Source: Symsagittifera roscoffensis (lineage: Eukaryota; Xenacoelomorpha; Acoela; Convolutidae). From it: DNA of 64,000 nucleotides. The DNA is taken from assembly GCF_963678635.1 (NCBI RefSeq), contig NC_087065.1, positions 45,047,919-45,111,918 on the forward strand, given 5' to 3'. Positions 1 through 11,143 of this stretch are shown here, piece after piece (positions within the stretch are counted from its first letter, which is position 1; the number at the start of each line of letters is the position of its first letter). The notes beneath the pieces are model-generated. The model saw only the letters and a program-made list of their open reading frames with translations. It searched no databases and was not told the origin of the DNA. The position numbers and the translations under genes are program-made.

Positions 1-385
1 AATTTTTCACTTGGAAATTTCGCATCCGGTTCGGTCGATTTGGCTGACTTCATGATAAAAACGAGACTAGTAAGAATGCCGCAAATTCCAACAATGAAGG
101 AAATTTCACTTCCTTCGCTTTTGCTGAGTTTGATGAACAAAATACCTGATGAAATGAAACTGCTCGACATTAAATTGGCGAAGATAGCATAGTAACTGCG
201 TTTTTGGGCTTTACTTGCGTTGGCTAGAAGTGAAGGGTAACATTTCAGGAAGTGAGGCAGCATTTTTGAAACGAACCCACTTTTATTCAAACAGTACCAC
301 AAAATAAAAATTGTAAGCGGTATTTGAACATAAACCAGTGCACTGAATAATGTTATAACAATCAGCGGTCGATTCTGATTTGTGA
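1..385 (-). CDS. Partial exon of a multi-pass membrane protein (host gene fragment)
   Basis: The minus strand is open from base 385 to the window edge, about 128 codons without a stop. The translation is strongly patterned: a hydrophobic run of about 27 residues (PLIVITLFSALVYVQIPLTI...), a polar basic loop, a second hydrophobic run (YYAIFANLMSSSFISSGILF), a short charged loop (KLSKSEGSE) and a third (ISFIVGICGILTSLVFIM). Three membrane segments are therefore visible. The chosen exon start is a splice-acceptor-like site, a pyrimidine-rich tract ending in CTTCTCAAG at about 386-395. An internal ATG (start of MLPHFLKCYPS) is possible but lies after the first membrane segment. I do not recognise the family; a receptor or transporter fragment is possible. 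It is the only stretch in the window that looks like host coding sequence and not transposon. Confidence 0.45.
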
Positions 386-1696
386 CTTGAGAAGATATGA
401 ATTAAAAATTGACGAAGTGATTTCCTCACAATGAATTAATAATGAAATGCGCTTCAAAAATAGGATGGTATCGATAAGCGAAGAATATCTGGTACGCTAG
501 GGCCTTAACCAACTCAAGATGGCTGCAATTCAATTTGAAACGAAATGCAATGATTTTCAGACTGGCTGGACAATTTTCATCAAATTACCAAATTGAAGGA
601 AATCAACGTCAGCTATTCTTTAAAATAAAAACTGATAAATGCTATTTTTTTCTTCCAAGCTCAGATGAGGTTATGGTCCCACCATAAAACTCAAAACTAT
701 AGCAAGCAAGCGAAATCCTATCAACCAACTAAATTACAAAATTAGTGAGGTGTGTGGGAAATATAACAGCAAATGATTTTAAAGCTCATGAAGTTTGCGT
801 GTTTAGACAAGAAATTAGGGTTGAAGTTCGCGTCGAAGCAAATCAAAGATCACAAAAATGCGAGTCATCGTAAGGTCCAATTTGTCAGCAGGTTCAAACT
901 TTCAATTTAACGAATGACTTCTATTTAAATGTCTGTTATCAGGTCAAAGTCAAATTATTTAAATAAGCCCTGTAATACAAAAAGTAAAGAGCTAGATTTA
1001 TAATGCTAAGCTCATCAAAACTCCAAAGGTCGAGATATTCGGTGGTCACTCAAACACCTAAAATGAATACGAAAGGTTAAAGTTGAATTGAATTAATAAA
1101 AAGGTTTCTTTAAACTTTTCAATTATTAACATGAAAACCAAAAAGTTGGAACGTTGGTATGTAAACAGTTACGCGTAATTGATATTTTAAAAATTATAAG
1201 ACAAACAAAAAATAATCTGCCAGTTGGTAACTGAAAAATACTGATGACAAAAACATACCATGTTGTTCACGTTTACTCGCGGCGATTTGTTCACATTCAC
1301 TGTAAAATGAATGATGTAATTTTTCACATGCGGTCGGGTGACAAATTCAGTAATAGAAGTCTCTTCATTTTAACTAGCGATCTATGAATTTTGTCTTTGA
1401 AGGTAAATGAAGCCTAAATTTTTATATTTGATTTATCTGAAAAAAAACTCAACTTTGCTGACTTTCAGAATTGTTTGCAGCAAATATCAAGCTGCTATTT
1501 CTAAAGGGTGTGTAAAATTTTTGTGTCAGGACATTTGAAACGCCATTAATCAAAAAGAATATGTGTCGGCTTCAAACATCTTTTCAGTTCAAAACAGCCA
1601 ATCATGACACCGATTATCCTAAATTGCTACATACGGCTTCATATCTCAACGAATTGAAGCTTGAAGTTTAGCATGTTGGTGAGTTTTTTGGTACGA
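386..1696. other. Non-coding stretch, nothing recognised
   Basis: AT-rich sequence with stops in all frames and no open frame of note. If the exon at 1-385 is real, part of this stretch would be its upstream intron. No repeat shared with the rest of the window was seen. Confidence 0.5.
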
Positions 1697-1925
1697 CTAT
1701 TAAAAAAAATGGGGAGGAACTTTGTCTTCGGGTGTGTTTTAGTTTTCTTTGTTCCCACCATTGTAAATTGGGAGAGAAATTTTGTATTGTATTCGGATGT
1801 TTTCTTTTTTCTTTTCCACGCAAAATCAGGTTCCACAAATAATCATCTGTATGAGGCGAGTGATAAATCAAATAAGAGCCCTGTCAGTGATCCCAGTGTC
1901 GGGAAAAACCAAACCGGTTTGACCA
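1697..1925 (+). repeat. Diverged direct repeat, copy 1
   Basis: Shares an ordered series of blocks with 2440-2655: AAATGGGGAGGAACTTTGT, then TTTTCCACGCAAAATCAG, a GAT(A)AATCA-type block, and CCCAGTGTCGGGAAAAAC before a final GGTTTGA. The open frames crossing it are on both strands and are not conserved between the two copies, so I treat it as a decayed interspersed repeat and not a gene. No ends or target duplication were found. Confidence 0.55.
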
Positions 1926-2439
1926 GGGGTGGATCTAGGATTTTCTCGAGGGGGGCGGATTTTCAAAAAAAATCGACAAGTATGCCGACTTTTTTAAGGT
2001 AAACCAAATTGAATTTCTGAGCTCTCCCAAATCACTATAAAGACCCCACGTTGACCAAATTTTCTGCGCCGATAAATTTTAGATACAGTTAAGATAAATT
2101 TAAGATTTTTTTCGAAAAACTCTTTCATTTTGTTTGAAGAGAACTATAGTCGAACTATCGATTAAGCTTAATTCACTATATTTCACGCTTGTATAGCTTT
2201 TTTTATCACAGTACCCACAAAAATGACAATATACTCTAAAACATTTTTTAGTTCTTTTTTTTTGTAGACAAACTTTTTTGTTGTTCTTTTTATAAATGTG
2301 ATAGGAAAATACAGCAACCAGCAACCCTTATTTCCAATTTCAATATTTATTTTGATACTCCATTTCCGGTTCTCCAGTTTACTTAGGTAAATATTAATAC
2401 CATGCTAATATATCCTTCAATTTAGTTAATTATTGTTCC

Positions 2440-2655
2440 GAACATTAGAAAAATGGGAAGGAACTTTGTATTCCGGGGCGTTTTATTTTTTGCTTTTGTT
2501 TGTTTTCCACGCTAAATCAGCTACCCCAAATACTCATCGGAGAGAGTTGACTGATATATCATATTAAAACCATTTCAGTCGTGATTTGAACGACATTTGG
2601 AAATTTCAAAAAAAAATTCCCAGTGTCGAGAAAAACTGGTTTGAATTTTTGATTT
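2440..2655 (+). repeat. Diverged direct repeat, copy 2
   Basis: Second copy of the block series at 1697-1925, same orientation, about 740 bp downstream: AAATGGGAAGGAACTTTGT, TTTTCCACGCTAAATCAG, CCCAGTGTCGAGAAAAAC, then GGTTTGA. Similarity is clear but interrupted by indels. Confidence 0.55.
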
Positions 2656-4286
2656 TTCGTCTTAATTTGAGCGAATAAGTTAGCTTGAAATAGCTTATTT
2701 TAATGGCCTAAAAGCTTACAAAAGCTTAATTTAAGTAGTAAAAATTTAGTTTATCTCGAGGAAAGTTAGTTTTCTTGAGTATTTTAGCGTCTTTTTGGAA
2801 TAAAAAACTTCAAAATTCAAAACTGCAAAAATTGAAAATGTTTCTTAATTTTTTGTTTTGTTTTTTTTTTAGTCATATTTCTACAATAAATGTTTTCAAA
2901 TTTGCTTATTTTACTATGACCCTCGAATTTATTTTTGTTTTTCAAGAAGGGTTCAAGTTACATCACGAAAACTTTGAAATAGTACTTGAACTGACGCGAC
3001 CTGATATATTTCACAAAAATTGAATAAAAAATTATAATTTGAATATAATGGATAAATCAGCCAAAGATTGAATGAAACAAAAATAAGCAGAGCATAGGAG
3101 CCAGCCGACATTTATATCATCTAAGTTAAAAACTGCAGCAAGTTTTTTTTACATATTTTGTTTTTTCATATTTTTTACATAATTAAAGATAGCTATAAGG
3201 AAACTGCTCAGAACTTTTGACTGCTTTGTGTGTAAGCTGGGTTATGTTTCCGCTGGTTTATACAGCACATTAAATAGAGACACAACATCTTTTTAAAACC
3301 TGCATGAAAAGTACAAAAAACTGCAGAAAACCGCATATATTTTGCTCGACGTCAAGTTCGTTTGAAAGAGTCTCGGCTCTTGTCTTTTAACGCAAGCAAC
3401 CATCTATGATAGATAATGTCCTCAAAAAAGCTACCTATAAAATTTTTAAAATAATTCAATTTTTTTATTTAAGTCTATGCAGGTCCAACAAAAAATCAAA
3501 AAGAAGCAATTATTCATTAATTATTGTAGTAATATATGCTTGAAGACTGAAATTTTTCGGGGGATCAGTTAAACCTTAATTTTAATCAATCTTGTCATAT
3601 ACTTTGGGTTATGGGCTTTTTCAACTTTCCGCCCACATTTGAATTTCAGTTTTTAAAAACTTTACGATGTCATAATGTAATGAAAATTTGCATGGTGAAT
3701 AAACTAACTATTGTGAAGACATTTGTTCTTCAACTCTTTCAATGTTGCAGCTTGCTTGCATTCAGCCATAATACGTGAAACATCTGAAAAAAATTTGAAA
3801 TGTGGGGGGGGGAGAAAGGGGGGAGGATGTTAACTTGGTTCTAAGCTGGGAATTTTCAGCCAATCAGAATCAAGCATTTTACATGCAGCGCTCAGGAAAG
3901 TTAATGCGCAAAAAATGCTGGCGTGGAAGATCTTAACTTGGTCAATCTGGGGGGGATGTTAATTTGATCCGTGCCTGGTATTGCATTCTACAACCATTAT
4001 GGAAAATAGCAAATATTCATCAGCAAAAAACGGAAAATTTGTGAAACCAGCAACAGTTAACACGAATCAAATTAAAATCAATGAATCTGATTTGCAAGTT
4101 AGAGTCATAGTTAAAAACTGATTGTAAATAAATTTCTGGAAATTGATTGCCCGAATTTTTATCTGCAGGGCGGTGTATCGACTAGCAAAAAGCTCTACTA
4201 GCATAAAATTTTAAACTTGAAAATCGTATCGACTAGCATAAAAATCGAAACACAAAATTGAAATACTGAATAATTACAAAATCATT
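2656..4286. other. Non-coding stretch with a G-rich patch
   Basis: No convincing gene. Around 3805-3830 there is a run of G with few interruptions, followed by GGATGTTAACTTGG; a related GGGGGGATGTTAATTTG recurs near 3950-3970. These could be ends of a small decayed element, but I could not pair them as inverted repeats. Confidence 0.4.
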
Positions 4287-4395
4287 AGGATCTTGTTAAA
4301 TAACTCCCCCCTATTGGACCTTGTTCCCCCTATGCATCCCCCTATGCATGTTATTTATGACAACCATTTCTGTATGAACTATGCATTACAATTAT
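4287..4395 (+). repeat. Diverged repeat shared with 12566-12670
   Basis: Starts GGATCTTGTTAA and continues through a CCCC(A)TGCATGT block, TGACAAC..CCATTTCTGTAT and ATGCATT, in the same order as 12566-12670. There the block forms one arm of a fold-back element. Here the matching opposite arm was not found, so it is probably a partial copy. Confidence 0.5.
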
Positions 4396-4877
4396 AGGTC
4401 CGATCAGCAAAAAACGGAGGTCTCAAAATAGTAACAAAGGGAAAGGGTTGACCCTTTGTGTGGTTATGGGATCAAATCCCATAGGAGGGTCATATGGCGA
4501 GGCGTCCGCTCCCCCAGCCTTAATCTCTAAATCCGTTACTGGGCCGAAGTGTGGACGATAAAAAGGGAAGAATCGTTTTTACCATGTACATCAGTTTCTG
4601 TTGAACGTTTTTTCTGTACTTAGTTCGTTTCTACACGATAGATAGAACATTTTGGATGAAACTGTACTCAAACTCATGTTCGTGCAGTACAATATCAGGT
4701 ACTACCATGATAGAGTGGTCCCTCGAAAAAGCAACTATGATTCTCAAGGGACCTGTTTATTTTCAAGGGACTACGCTATCATAGCAGCACCTCGAACTGC
4801 TCAAAAACCGTCGAAACCTTGCCCAAAATCCGTTCAAAAGCCTCAACAAGAAATGAGCGGCTTTTGAGCAGCATTTT
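4396..4877. other. Spacer with small palindromes left of the gypsy element
   Basis: Contains GGGTTGACCC, a palindromic ATGGGATCAAATCCCAT patch near 4470-4492, and a fold-back pair around 4703-4795 (arms built on ATGATAGAGTGGTCCCT and AGGGACTACGCTATCAT). A 71-codon open frame at 4652-4867 crosses this fold-back and resembles nothing I know. The last five bases (4873-4877, ATTTT) are the left target duplication of the neighbouring retrotransposon. Confidence 0.4.
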
Positions 4878-5082
4878 TGTAGAAGTGTACTCATTTAAGG
4901 TGTAATAATGTATGTTGTTAACAAAGAAAACGTAAAAGAACAACTTTAATTTTTTTCGAATACCAGCGCCACTGGCTAAACGAACAGTTCACGCTCTCTG
5001 TCATACTGACCTTGGTACCATACGAAAACAAAATAATACATAATACGTAATAGGCATAAGTTACTTAATAAACCTCACTACA
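4878..5082 (-). repeat. 3' LTR of the minus-strand gypsy element (205 bp)
   Basis: Plus-strand sequence runs from TGTAGAAGTG to CTCACTACA, so it has TG..CA ends on either strand. It aligns along its length with the two outer parts of the 11143-12248 LTR. Left of it is the target duplication ATTTT; right of it is the purine tract. Confidence 0.85.
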
Positions 5083-5092
5083 CTCCCCGTTC
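5083..5092 (-). promoter_or_regulatory. Polypurine tract of the gypsy element
   Basis: On the minus strand reads GAACGGGGAG directly before the 3' LTR. This is the position and base composition expected for the plus-strand primer of a Ty3/gypsy element. Confidence 0.6.
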
Positions 5093-6900
5093 ATTAATTT
5101 GAAATGTTGGGTAATTAATTTACTGCTTCAATAACATATAAGTAGTTCTAGTCTTTTATTCAAAAAGTCTGTTAATAATATCCGATCATTTTCCCCCCAA
5201 AGAGGCACGTTTAGAGAAGTCAAGTTCGTTCAATTCCATAGACTCTCCTCTAAACTCGGGCGATGATCTGATCTTCCTTGGTCATACTTATCGCCGACAA
5301 TTCGTCCGCGATATCCACATCGTCTGTCACCGTCGGCCTACTCGAATCCCCGCTCACATAAGCTAGATCTGCTACGCCTGGTTTGATTGGTGATGGCTCA
5401 TCGCAGTCATGATCTACTTGCCCTTTGATTGGCGAACCACTATCCAATATCACCTTGGGATTCGCTTCTTTCGACGTTTTGTTCGGAAAGCAGTGATGAC
5501 GATGATGGTGTTAACGCCAGTTGATTAGTCTCTAACTCTGACGACACAGTTGCCACTGGTGTTAGTTCTGATGTAACTGTTCCACCAGATCCTGATTCAG
5601 CGGTTTCGGGTAAAACTCCAAATTAATTTCGCCCTGCGCTCTGTGTTGGGCTATTATCACCCTCCGACATAACTCTTTTGAGCAGCTCTTGCCCCGCCTT
5701 TTCGATGGCTTGTCGAGTCCGCTGGATTTCGGCCTGACCCGCGTCAACTAGTTTACCCAACCCCGAGTTCTTTCGACTATTGCGAATACGCGCCTCAAGT
5801 CCTTGATAAAATGATTGCAGACTGGATTCATCGACTAGTTCAGCTGCGAATCAGTAACTAGCACTATTCATTTCGAATGCTTGTTGATCCTACGTAGCTT
5901 GTCTAGTAAATCAACGGAATGTAGCGAGACCGGTTTTTCCAAGTCGGTGATATCGTCATGAGCGTAATCCGCTCCCCAGTAAAAGCGACACATCTCTCGG
6001 TCAAAGTATGTGCCCTCGCGGCGTTCCTTTTCGTAGGATTAGGGATCTTCGGAAACATTACTTCTTTTTTCGGGTCTCCCCGGTCTCCACTATGGCTTGC
6101 TCGTTTATATGCCGGCCCTGGGCCGCCTTTTGGCAACTTAGTGCCCTCAACCTCCGAGCTGTCTGTTGTCCGAATGACGTTAATAGTGGTAGCATCCGCT
6201 GTTAGCACACTGGTCAAAAATCGCTCTCCTGGAAACTTTGGCGGATTGCGTTCCTGTGGCGGTCTGGTATTATGACGTACCATCAGTTTTGGCGTTCTAG
6301 CCAACGGACTGCTTGTTTCCTCCAGTTCCGTCGGATGTCTTCCTGGGGCGAGCTAAAAAACACTCCATCTTAAATGGTTCTGTTGTTGTAGTTAGCCCCT
6401 CTGATTCCTTGCGAGGACTTGTTACCCCGTCTTGGTCATCCATTCCTGAGGACTCATTAGCCGTTTGGCAGTTTTCGTCCACTTCCTCTACGCCAGAGAA
6501 TGATTGGACTACTCTGCTCCGTCACTCTTGTTTTCATGTCGATTCTTATTCCGCTACTTTATTCGGAGCTATAGTTCGGGACTGTTTCGCCGGTCTTCGG
6601 GTGTACAACGACCTTCGGCTCTGCAGCGTAGATTACAGGATCCGGCTCAGAAGCAGATGTTTCTATTGGGCTTTCCATGGACAATAACCCGTCCGGAGAA
6701 CTGTCGATAACAATCGGATTATCCACTGACCTTGCTGTTTCAGTTGTATTGTCCACATTTTTGGTCGTTGCTTTTAGCGAGTCGCTAGGACGGTCTCGTG
6801 GCTCCTTTAACGCCGCTGCCCTCCTCGGATAACTAGATACGTCTGCTTGCCGCCCATCTCAGACCGGTGGCACACTACTGTGTGGTCTTCGGGCGTTTGA
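5093..6900 (-). pseudogene. Gypsy pol C-terminal tail and 3' region, decayed
   Basis: Minus-strand fragments of low-complexity, Pro/Thr/Ser/Lys-rich sequence, broken by stops and frameshifts, fill the space between the integrase C-terminus and the purine tract. One 133-codon stretch (5903-6304, minus) reads TRPPQERNPPKFPGERF and resembles the disordered tail that often follows integrase in this type of element. I see no membrane segment or cysteine pattern that would argue for an env gene. Overlapping plus-strand open frames (for example 5958-6275 and 6313-6687) are shadows. Confidence 0.55.
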
Positions 6901-8010
6901 GATTTCCCCTGGTCCGGGATTCTTCCACCTAAACTCATCGAAATATCAGACTTATGAATCACTTTTCTAGAATCCAACGTAACCGTATGATCTGTTTCCC
7001 GCAAAACTTTTTCTGTCTTAATTTCAAAATACGCTTCCGATGTTAATCGTTCTTGTTTTTTTTCGAAGGAGATGATAACCTTTTTTCTGAGCGATCAAAA
7101 ATGGCGCTTTGTTCGGCGTGCCTTGGCTCGTTTTAGCGCTGTCCTCTCCTTGAGCCAATAACGGATGTTCTATCAGATCACATATTCCCATTATAGTCTC
7201 ATCGTCGGGTTAAGTGTAATTCTGCAATACTTGGCCCAGAAACATCTTATTCTTGTCTAAAAATCATAACACATTTTCACAAGACAAGATATTTGAGGAC
7301 GCAGTTTGAGTGACCGTATGCCAAACCGTAATTGGCTTCCAGCCAAAATGGGCTTCAAATGGCGAACATCCCATTGACTGTAAACATTATTTCGTAAAGT
7401 GCCGTTTTAAGAGCAAGTTTGATTTTTTGAAAGAGCATGCCATGAGGCGTTCCCGTACTGTTTGAATACACCGCTTTACAATCCCGGTTGCCCAGTGGTT
7501 CCTCACCGGTGCGAGTATCAACCTTTTATTTTTTTTGCACAGAAATCACCAATGGATTTCGAAATGAATCCCGATCTGTCTTGATTAGCCTCGGTATTGC
7601 GTGTAACGTAATACAATTCTGCAAAAATCCCTTAATTACCCCAGTCGTTGTTCTGGTAGTAACTTGGATTGAAGGAAACTCGGAAAATCTATCCACGCAA
7701 ATGAGTATGTAATTACTTGCCCCCCCCCCCAAACGACGGCAACGGCCCCACAAAATCTAGCTGGACTTCTTGATTCGGTTCTTCTAACAGATCAAGTTTC
7801 GTAACGTCCCCCTCCGGAACGACCGATTTCAAATTCCTACCAGATTTGATGCAGTCTCGACAGTTCGCCGCCGTCAGTTGAATTTTACGGTTCACGTGGA
7901 GCCAACAAAAGTAATTATTTGCCACTTCCTTCAGTTTCCACATGCCCGAGTGACCTTTGTGGAGCCTCATCATGATTGGGGCCCATAAGTGAGGCGGCAT
8001 CAACATCGTC
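6901..8010 (-). pseudogene. Gypsy integrase (broken)
   Basis: Read on the minus strand. The N-terminal zinc-binding module is at about 7970-7848: RLHKGHSG, then NNYFCWLHVNRKIQ, then NCRDCIKSG, giving the H-H-C-C arrangement. The catalytic core follows with QLDFVGPLPS and YILICVDRFSEFP (first Asp) and RLIKTDRDSFRN (second Asp region, where related enzymes have TDRG or TDNG). The third acidic residue was not located because the frame breaks. Near 7010-6925 the C-terminal signature VLRETDHTVTLDSRKVIHKSDIS is seen. A poly-C run at 7720-7730 marks one frameshift. The enzyme would insert the cDNA into the host genome, but this copy is dead. Confidence 0.85.
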
Positions 8011-9610
8011 TTCTAATATCCCGTTCAATGTGTGCAACTTGTCGAGATAATTGGTAAAGTAAGATCCGAAGTCTCGCATCTTGTTTAGTTTATTTGATTG
8101 TAACGCTTCAAGAATACAATCTAGTATTTCGTCTGCTTTAGTGACAATCGCAATGAACTCAGCATCGAAAAACTCCGGCCACTCAAACAATGCAACTGCA
8201 AACATTTCCGTTGAAATCAACCACTTTTCAGCTGACGGCTGTTGCGAGATAGTCCCATGGACATTACCAGTGGGTAATTCGTGGGTCTCCTGCACTTTTT
8301 CATTTGAATTATCAAGATTCATCTTCAATGGATTCAAAAAAGTACAATTATTGCATTTTTCTATGATTACGTAACCAGCGGCACAAAATTTGATGGAACG
8401 AGAGCTTCGAAACGCGTCAATTAGTTTCTTCGCTGCAACTTCTTTTCGATGACGTAATTCTTGTTCCGTTTCTGTACTATTACATCATGATTTCGATCAT
8501 TCTCAACGGTGTTTGTTTTAGCCGCTGATTTAAGTAGCCTAGTAATTGCGTTAATTTGTGCTAGTACGAATGTGTTGTTAAGCTCATTAAAACTATAATT
8601 TTACTCCGCATCGTTTAGAAACCTGGATTCATACCAAATCAGTTTCCGATCATCTGCATGTAATTGCTCTAAGTCAGCCGCCAGGCTCTGTTTCGAGGCG
8701 TCACTTTAAACTAGTCAATTTTTGAACATCAAAGAGTTTATTTTGGTTAAAATCACTCACAATCTCTTTCATCTTCAAAAATGCCTCTTCATGGGCGACT
8801 CCCCATTCAAAACGGAAACGTTTTTTCATTAAATTTCTGAACGGTTACTGGTGCTGCAAGATTGCGTTTCAATATTATGAATTGGTTAATGGAACCAATC
8901 AGCGACCTGAAATCCGTGATATTTTCCGGTTGTTTCATTTTCTTGATAGACTCAACTTTTCCTTCTACCAGTACGGTGCCTTTATTGGACAAACAAAATC
9001 CCAACCACTCTATTTCTTTAACGAAGAAAGTACATTTACTCCACTTAACCGCCGCATTATTTGCATTCAGTACTTCTTAGGCCCCCGCACTTCAATCCAG
9101 TATCAATGAGTATATTATCTAAATATACGTGCACCTCTGGTAGGTGGCCCAACAGCGAATCCATAACCCTTTGGAATTCCTTGGGCATATCCCCCAATCT
9201 ATAAAATCCCGTTTTGAACCGGTTTTTCCTGTTATATTGCCGCCAACAATACTCAATTTACAATGCCGGCTGGTAGTTTCGCTCAGTTTCATCTGAGAAT
9301 ACGCGTACTTCAGATCGATGTTTGAGTACCACATGGGATCATTGGTGTTTCCACTGATAGCCATTGCTATGTTATCACCATTTCAATCATATTTAGCATT
9401 TGGTAGCGGCTTCGGTAAATTTGGAGCGGAAAAATGTGGCCCTTTTTTTTGCAAATTGCCGATTGTTCCCTCAACTTGGTACCCGTTTCCCCTTTTTCTG
9501 TATCGGGCGTAGCGGTTCATGAAAATGCGTTCTCACTTGGCAATTTTTTACTACTCCTTTCCGTTCAAATAATTCCTTGAACTATTGCAAAATATACTTA
9601 AAGGACCTAC
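8011..9610 (-). pseudogene. Gypsy reverse transcriptase and RNase H (broken)
   Basis: Minus strand. RT motif A is WYSNIDLKYAYSQMKL at about 9325-9283, with the catalytic Asp present. The catalytic box near 9126-9114 reads YLDN where active enzymes have YLDD or FLDD, so a metal-binding Asp appears to be lost. Next comes the thumb-like CTFFVKEIEWLGFCLS and the connection ENITDFRSLIGSINQFI. The RNase H part (about 8750-8340) is too broken to place its catalytic residues. The 140-codon piece at 8337-7915 (HTLNGILEDD) is the linker into integrase. Confidence 0.8.
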
Positions 9611-10080
9611 GTTGGGTTGGAGAGATTTGTATTCCTGAGCAGTCACTCCTCCCCCCCCCCCCCCCCCCACCCGAAAATCATTGATCAAAGAAGCCATCGG
9701 TTTCGGTCGAACTTCGATTCACAAATGCAGCAGAACATGTCCTGTTGACCGCCTTCGCTAAAAAACAGCTCCGCGCTTCCTGCCAACCATCCTTCGGACC
9801 TAATATCGATAACGATTCTTCCGATTATCTGATCGTATTATCCGTGGAACTGTAGAAAACAGTTTTCAAATGGCCTGTTACCGAACGAATTTCTACAAAT
9901 CTGTCCTGAAATTTGAGCTCGTCTAATTTCACTCGTGAAAGAAAGGACTCCAGGCTGGCACAATCTATCTGAAATTCCGTATGCCAACAGTTTTTCCCCA
10001 TTTGAACGCCACACAATTTTCTATTCTTGTTACCAGTTTTGTCCCGTACCGTTCTAATCGCAAACACGCCAAACTCCTCA
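9611..10080 (-). pseudogene. Gypsy protease region (broken)
   Basis: Minus-strand open frame at 10067-9825 includes TEFQIDCASLESFL at about 9977-9950. It sits where a retropepsin has its active-site D-T/S-G triad, so the DTG appears to have decayed to DCA. Downstream, an 18-base poly-C run (9651-9668, plus strand) lies between protease and RT and breaks the frame. Confidence 0.55.
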
Positions 10081-11143
10081 TCATCCTTCTTTTCATCCCA
10101 TTTTTGAATTACATTCTTTTCGTACTGAGCTAAATCAAATTCGTCGATTTAGTTTACCAGAAGTTTTAAAATGCTTTGCAAATTGTCCGCGCCCACTGCA
10201 ATTGTTACAATTAAAAAATTTTGCAGGACAGTTTTCCCGATGGTTTGGTTTTAGCCAAATATCACAATTATGACACTTGTCTTTGGCCCTTAACCTTGTT
10301 CACCGATTCTCTATGTATGTACCCTGACTGTTGCCCTCCGCTGTTATTCGTTCGTCCGGGAATAAACTTACTTTTCCCGAACTTCAGTAGGCCCCCGCTT
10401 ACTCTCTTATACATCCTTTCTCCTGTCCCCCTCACACACCACTGCAAATTGTAATGCATCTGCTGGCATGAACGTTTCCTTACAAAATTGTTTACGAAAT
10501 TCTTCATTTCGCATGTTGAAAATAAACATGTCCCGAATTATAGACTCCTCTTTCGGGCCAAAGTCATATGCTCGGAAGAGATCACTTAATATCCCAAAAA
10601 ACTGCTCCATCCCTTCGTTTTTTGATTGTTTTCTTCCGAAAAGGATAAATCTACGGTTCGTAACATTTGGTTCTTTCAAAAAAACATCTACTGCCAATTT
10701 CCACAGCTCGGTGATGGTTTATTTGCTAAGAGAAAAATTTTGGTAAAAATATCTTTGTTTCTGTTTCCTAGTGATAGAAAAAACTTTGACTTCAACCTTT
10801 TATCCGCTTCTCCTCTGATACTTCCCTTGAACAGCTTCTTCTCATCGTCCAACCGACAGGTTTCTTCTTCCCTCCACGACCGCCCTGCCGTTTCATTAAG
10901 AGCTTCTCTCTCTATTCTCACTTGAGCTTCTTTCGTCTCAATATGCTCTTCCAAGGTCGAGTACACGTTCTCCGATAATGTACTTTAAGCAAACAGATAG
11001 TGAATATCTATATCTTCGTTGGCCCTTACGACCAGGAGTATATTGTGCACCCAACCTTTCCAGGGTACCGGCGGCTCCTCAGTTGGTCCGTTCCAAAAAA
11101 CATTTAGCCTACAGTAGTTGAATTTCGTTTGTGATTGCGCCAT
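10081..11143 (-). pseudogene. Gypsy gag with two zinc knuckles (broken)
   Basis: The minus-strand frame opens at the ATG at 11143-11141, which spans the LTR/primer-site junction, and starts MAQSQTKFNY...VPWKGWVHNI, a matrix/capsid-like start. An in-frame stop lies near 10985. It then runs on as a charged segment (YSTLEEHIETKEAQVRIERE) and, after a frame change, a capsid-like segment (RFILFGRKQSKNEGMEQFF...SIIRDMFIFNM). At 10275-10165 a tandem cysteine cluster (CHNCDIW...NHRENC, then CNNCSGRGQFAKH) fits two nucleocapsid zinc knuckles, the first with unusual spacing. Gag would form the particle and bind RNA. Confidence 0.8.
11121..11142 (-). promoter_or_regulatory. Primer-binding site of the gypsy element
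   Basis: On the minus strand the sequence directly after the 5' LTR reads TGGCGCAATCACAAACG. The TGG start complements a tRNA CCA end, and there is no spacer from the LTR. I did not identify the tRNA. The gag ATG is formed across this junction. Confidence 0.7.

Noticed and set aside
1661-2002. 113-codon plus-strand frame
   Set aside because: Lies in a diverged repeat whose second copy (2440-2655) does not keep the frame.
4465-4500. tRNA-like B-box (GGGATCAAATCCC)
   Set aside because: No A-box at a proper distance and no cloverleaf; explained by a local palindrome.
5958-6687. Plus-strand open frames of 105 and 124 codons
   Set aside because: They are antisense to the decayed gypsy pol tail and have no family resemblance; the minus strand explains the sequence.
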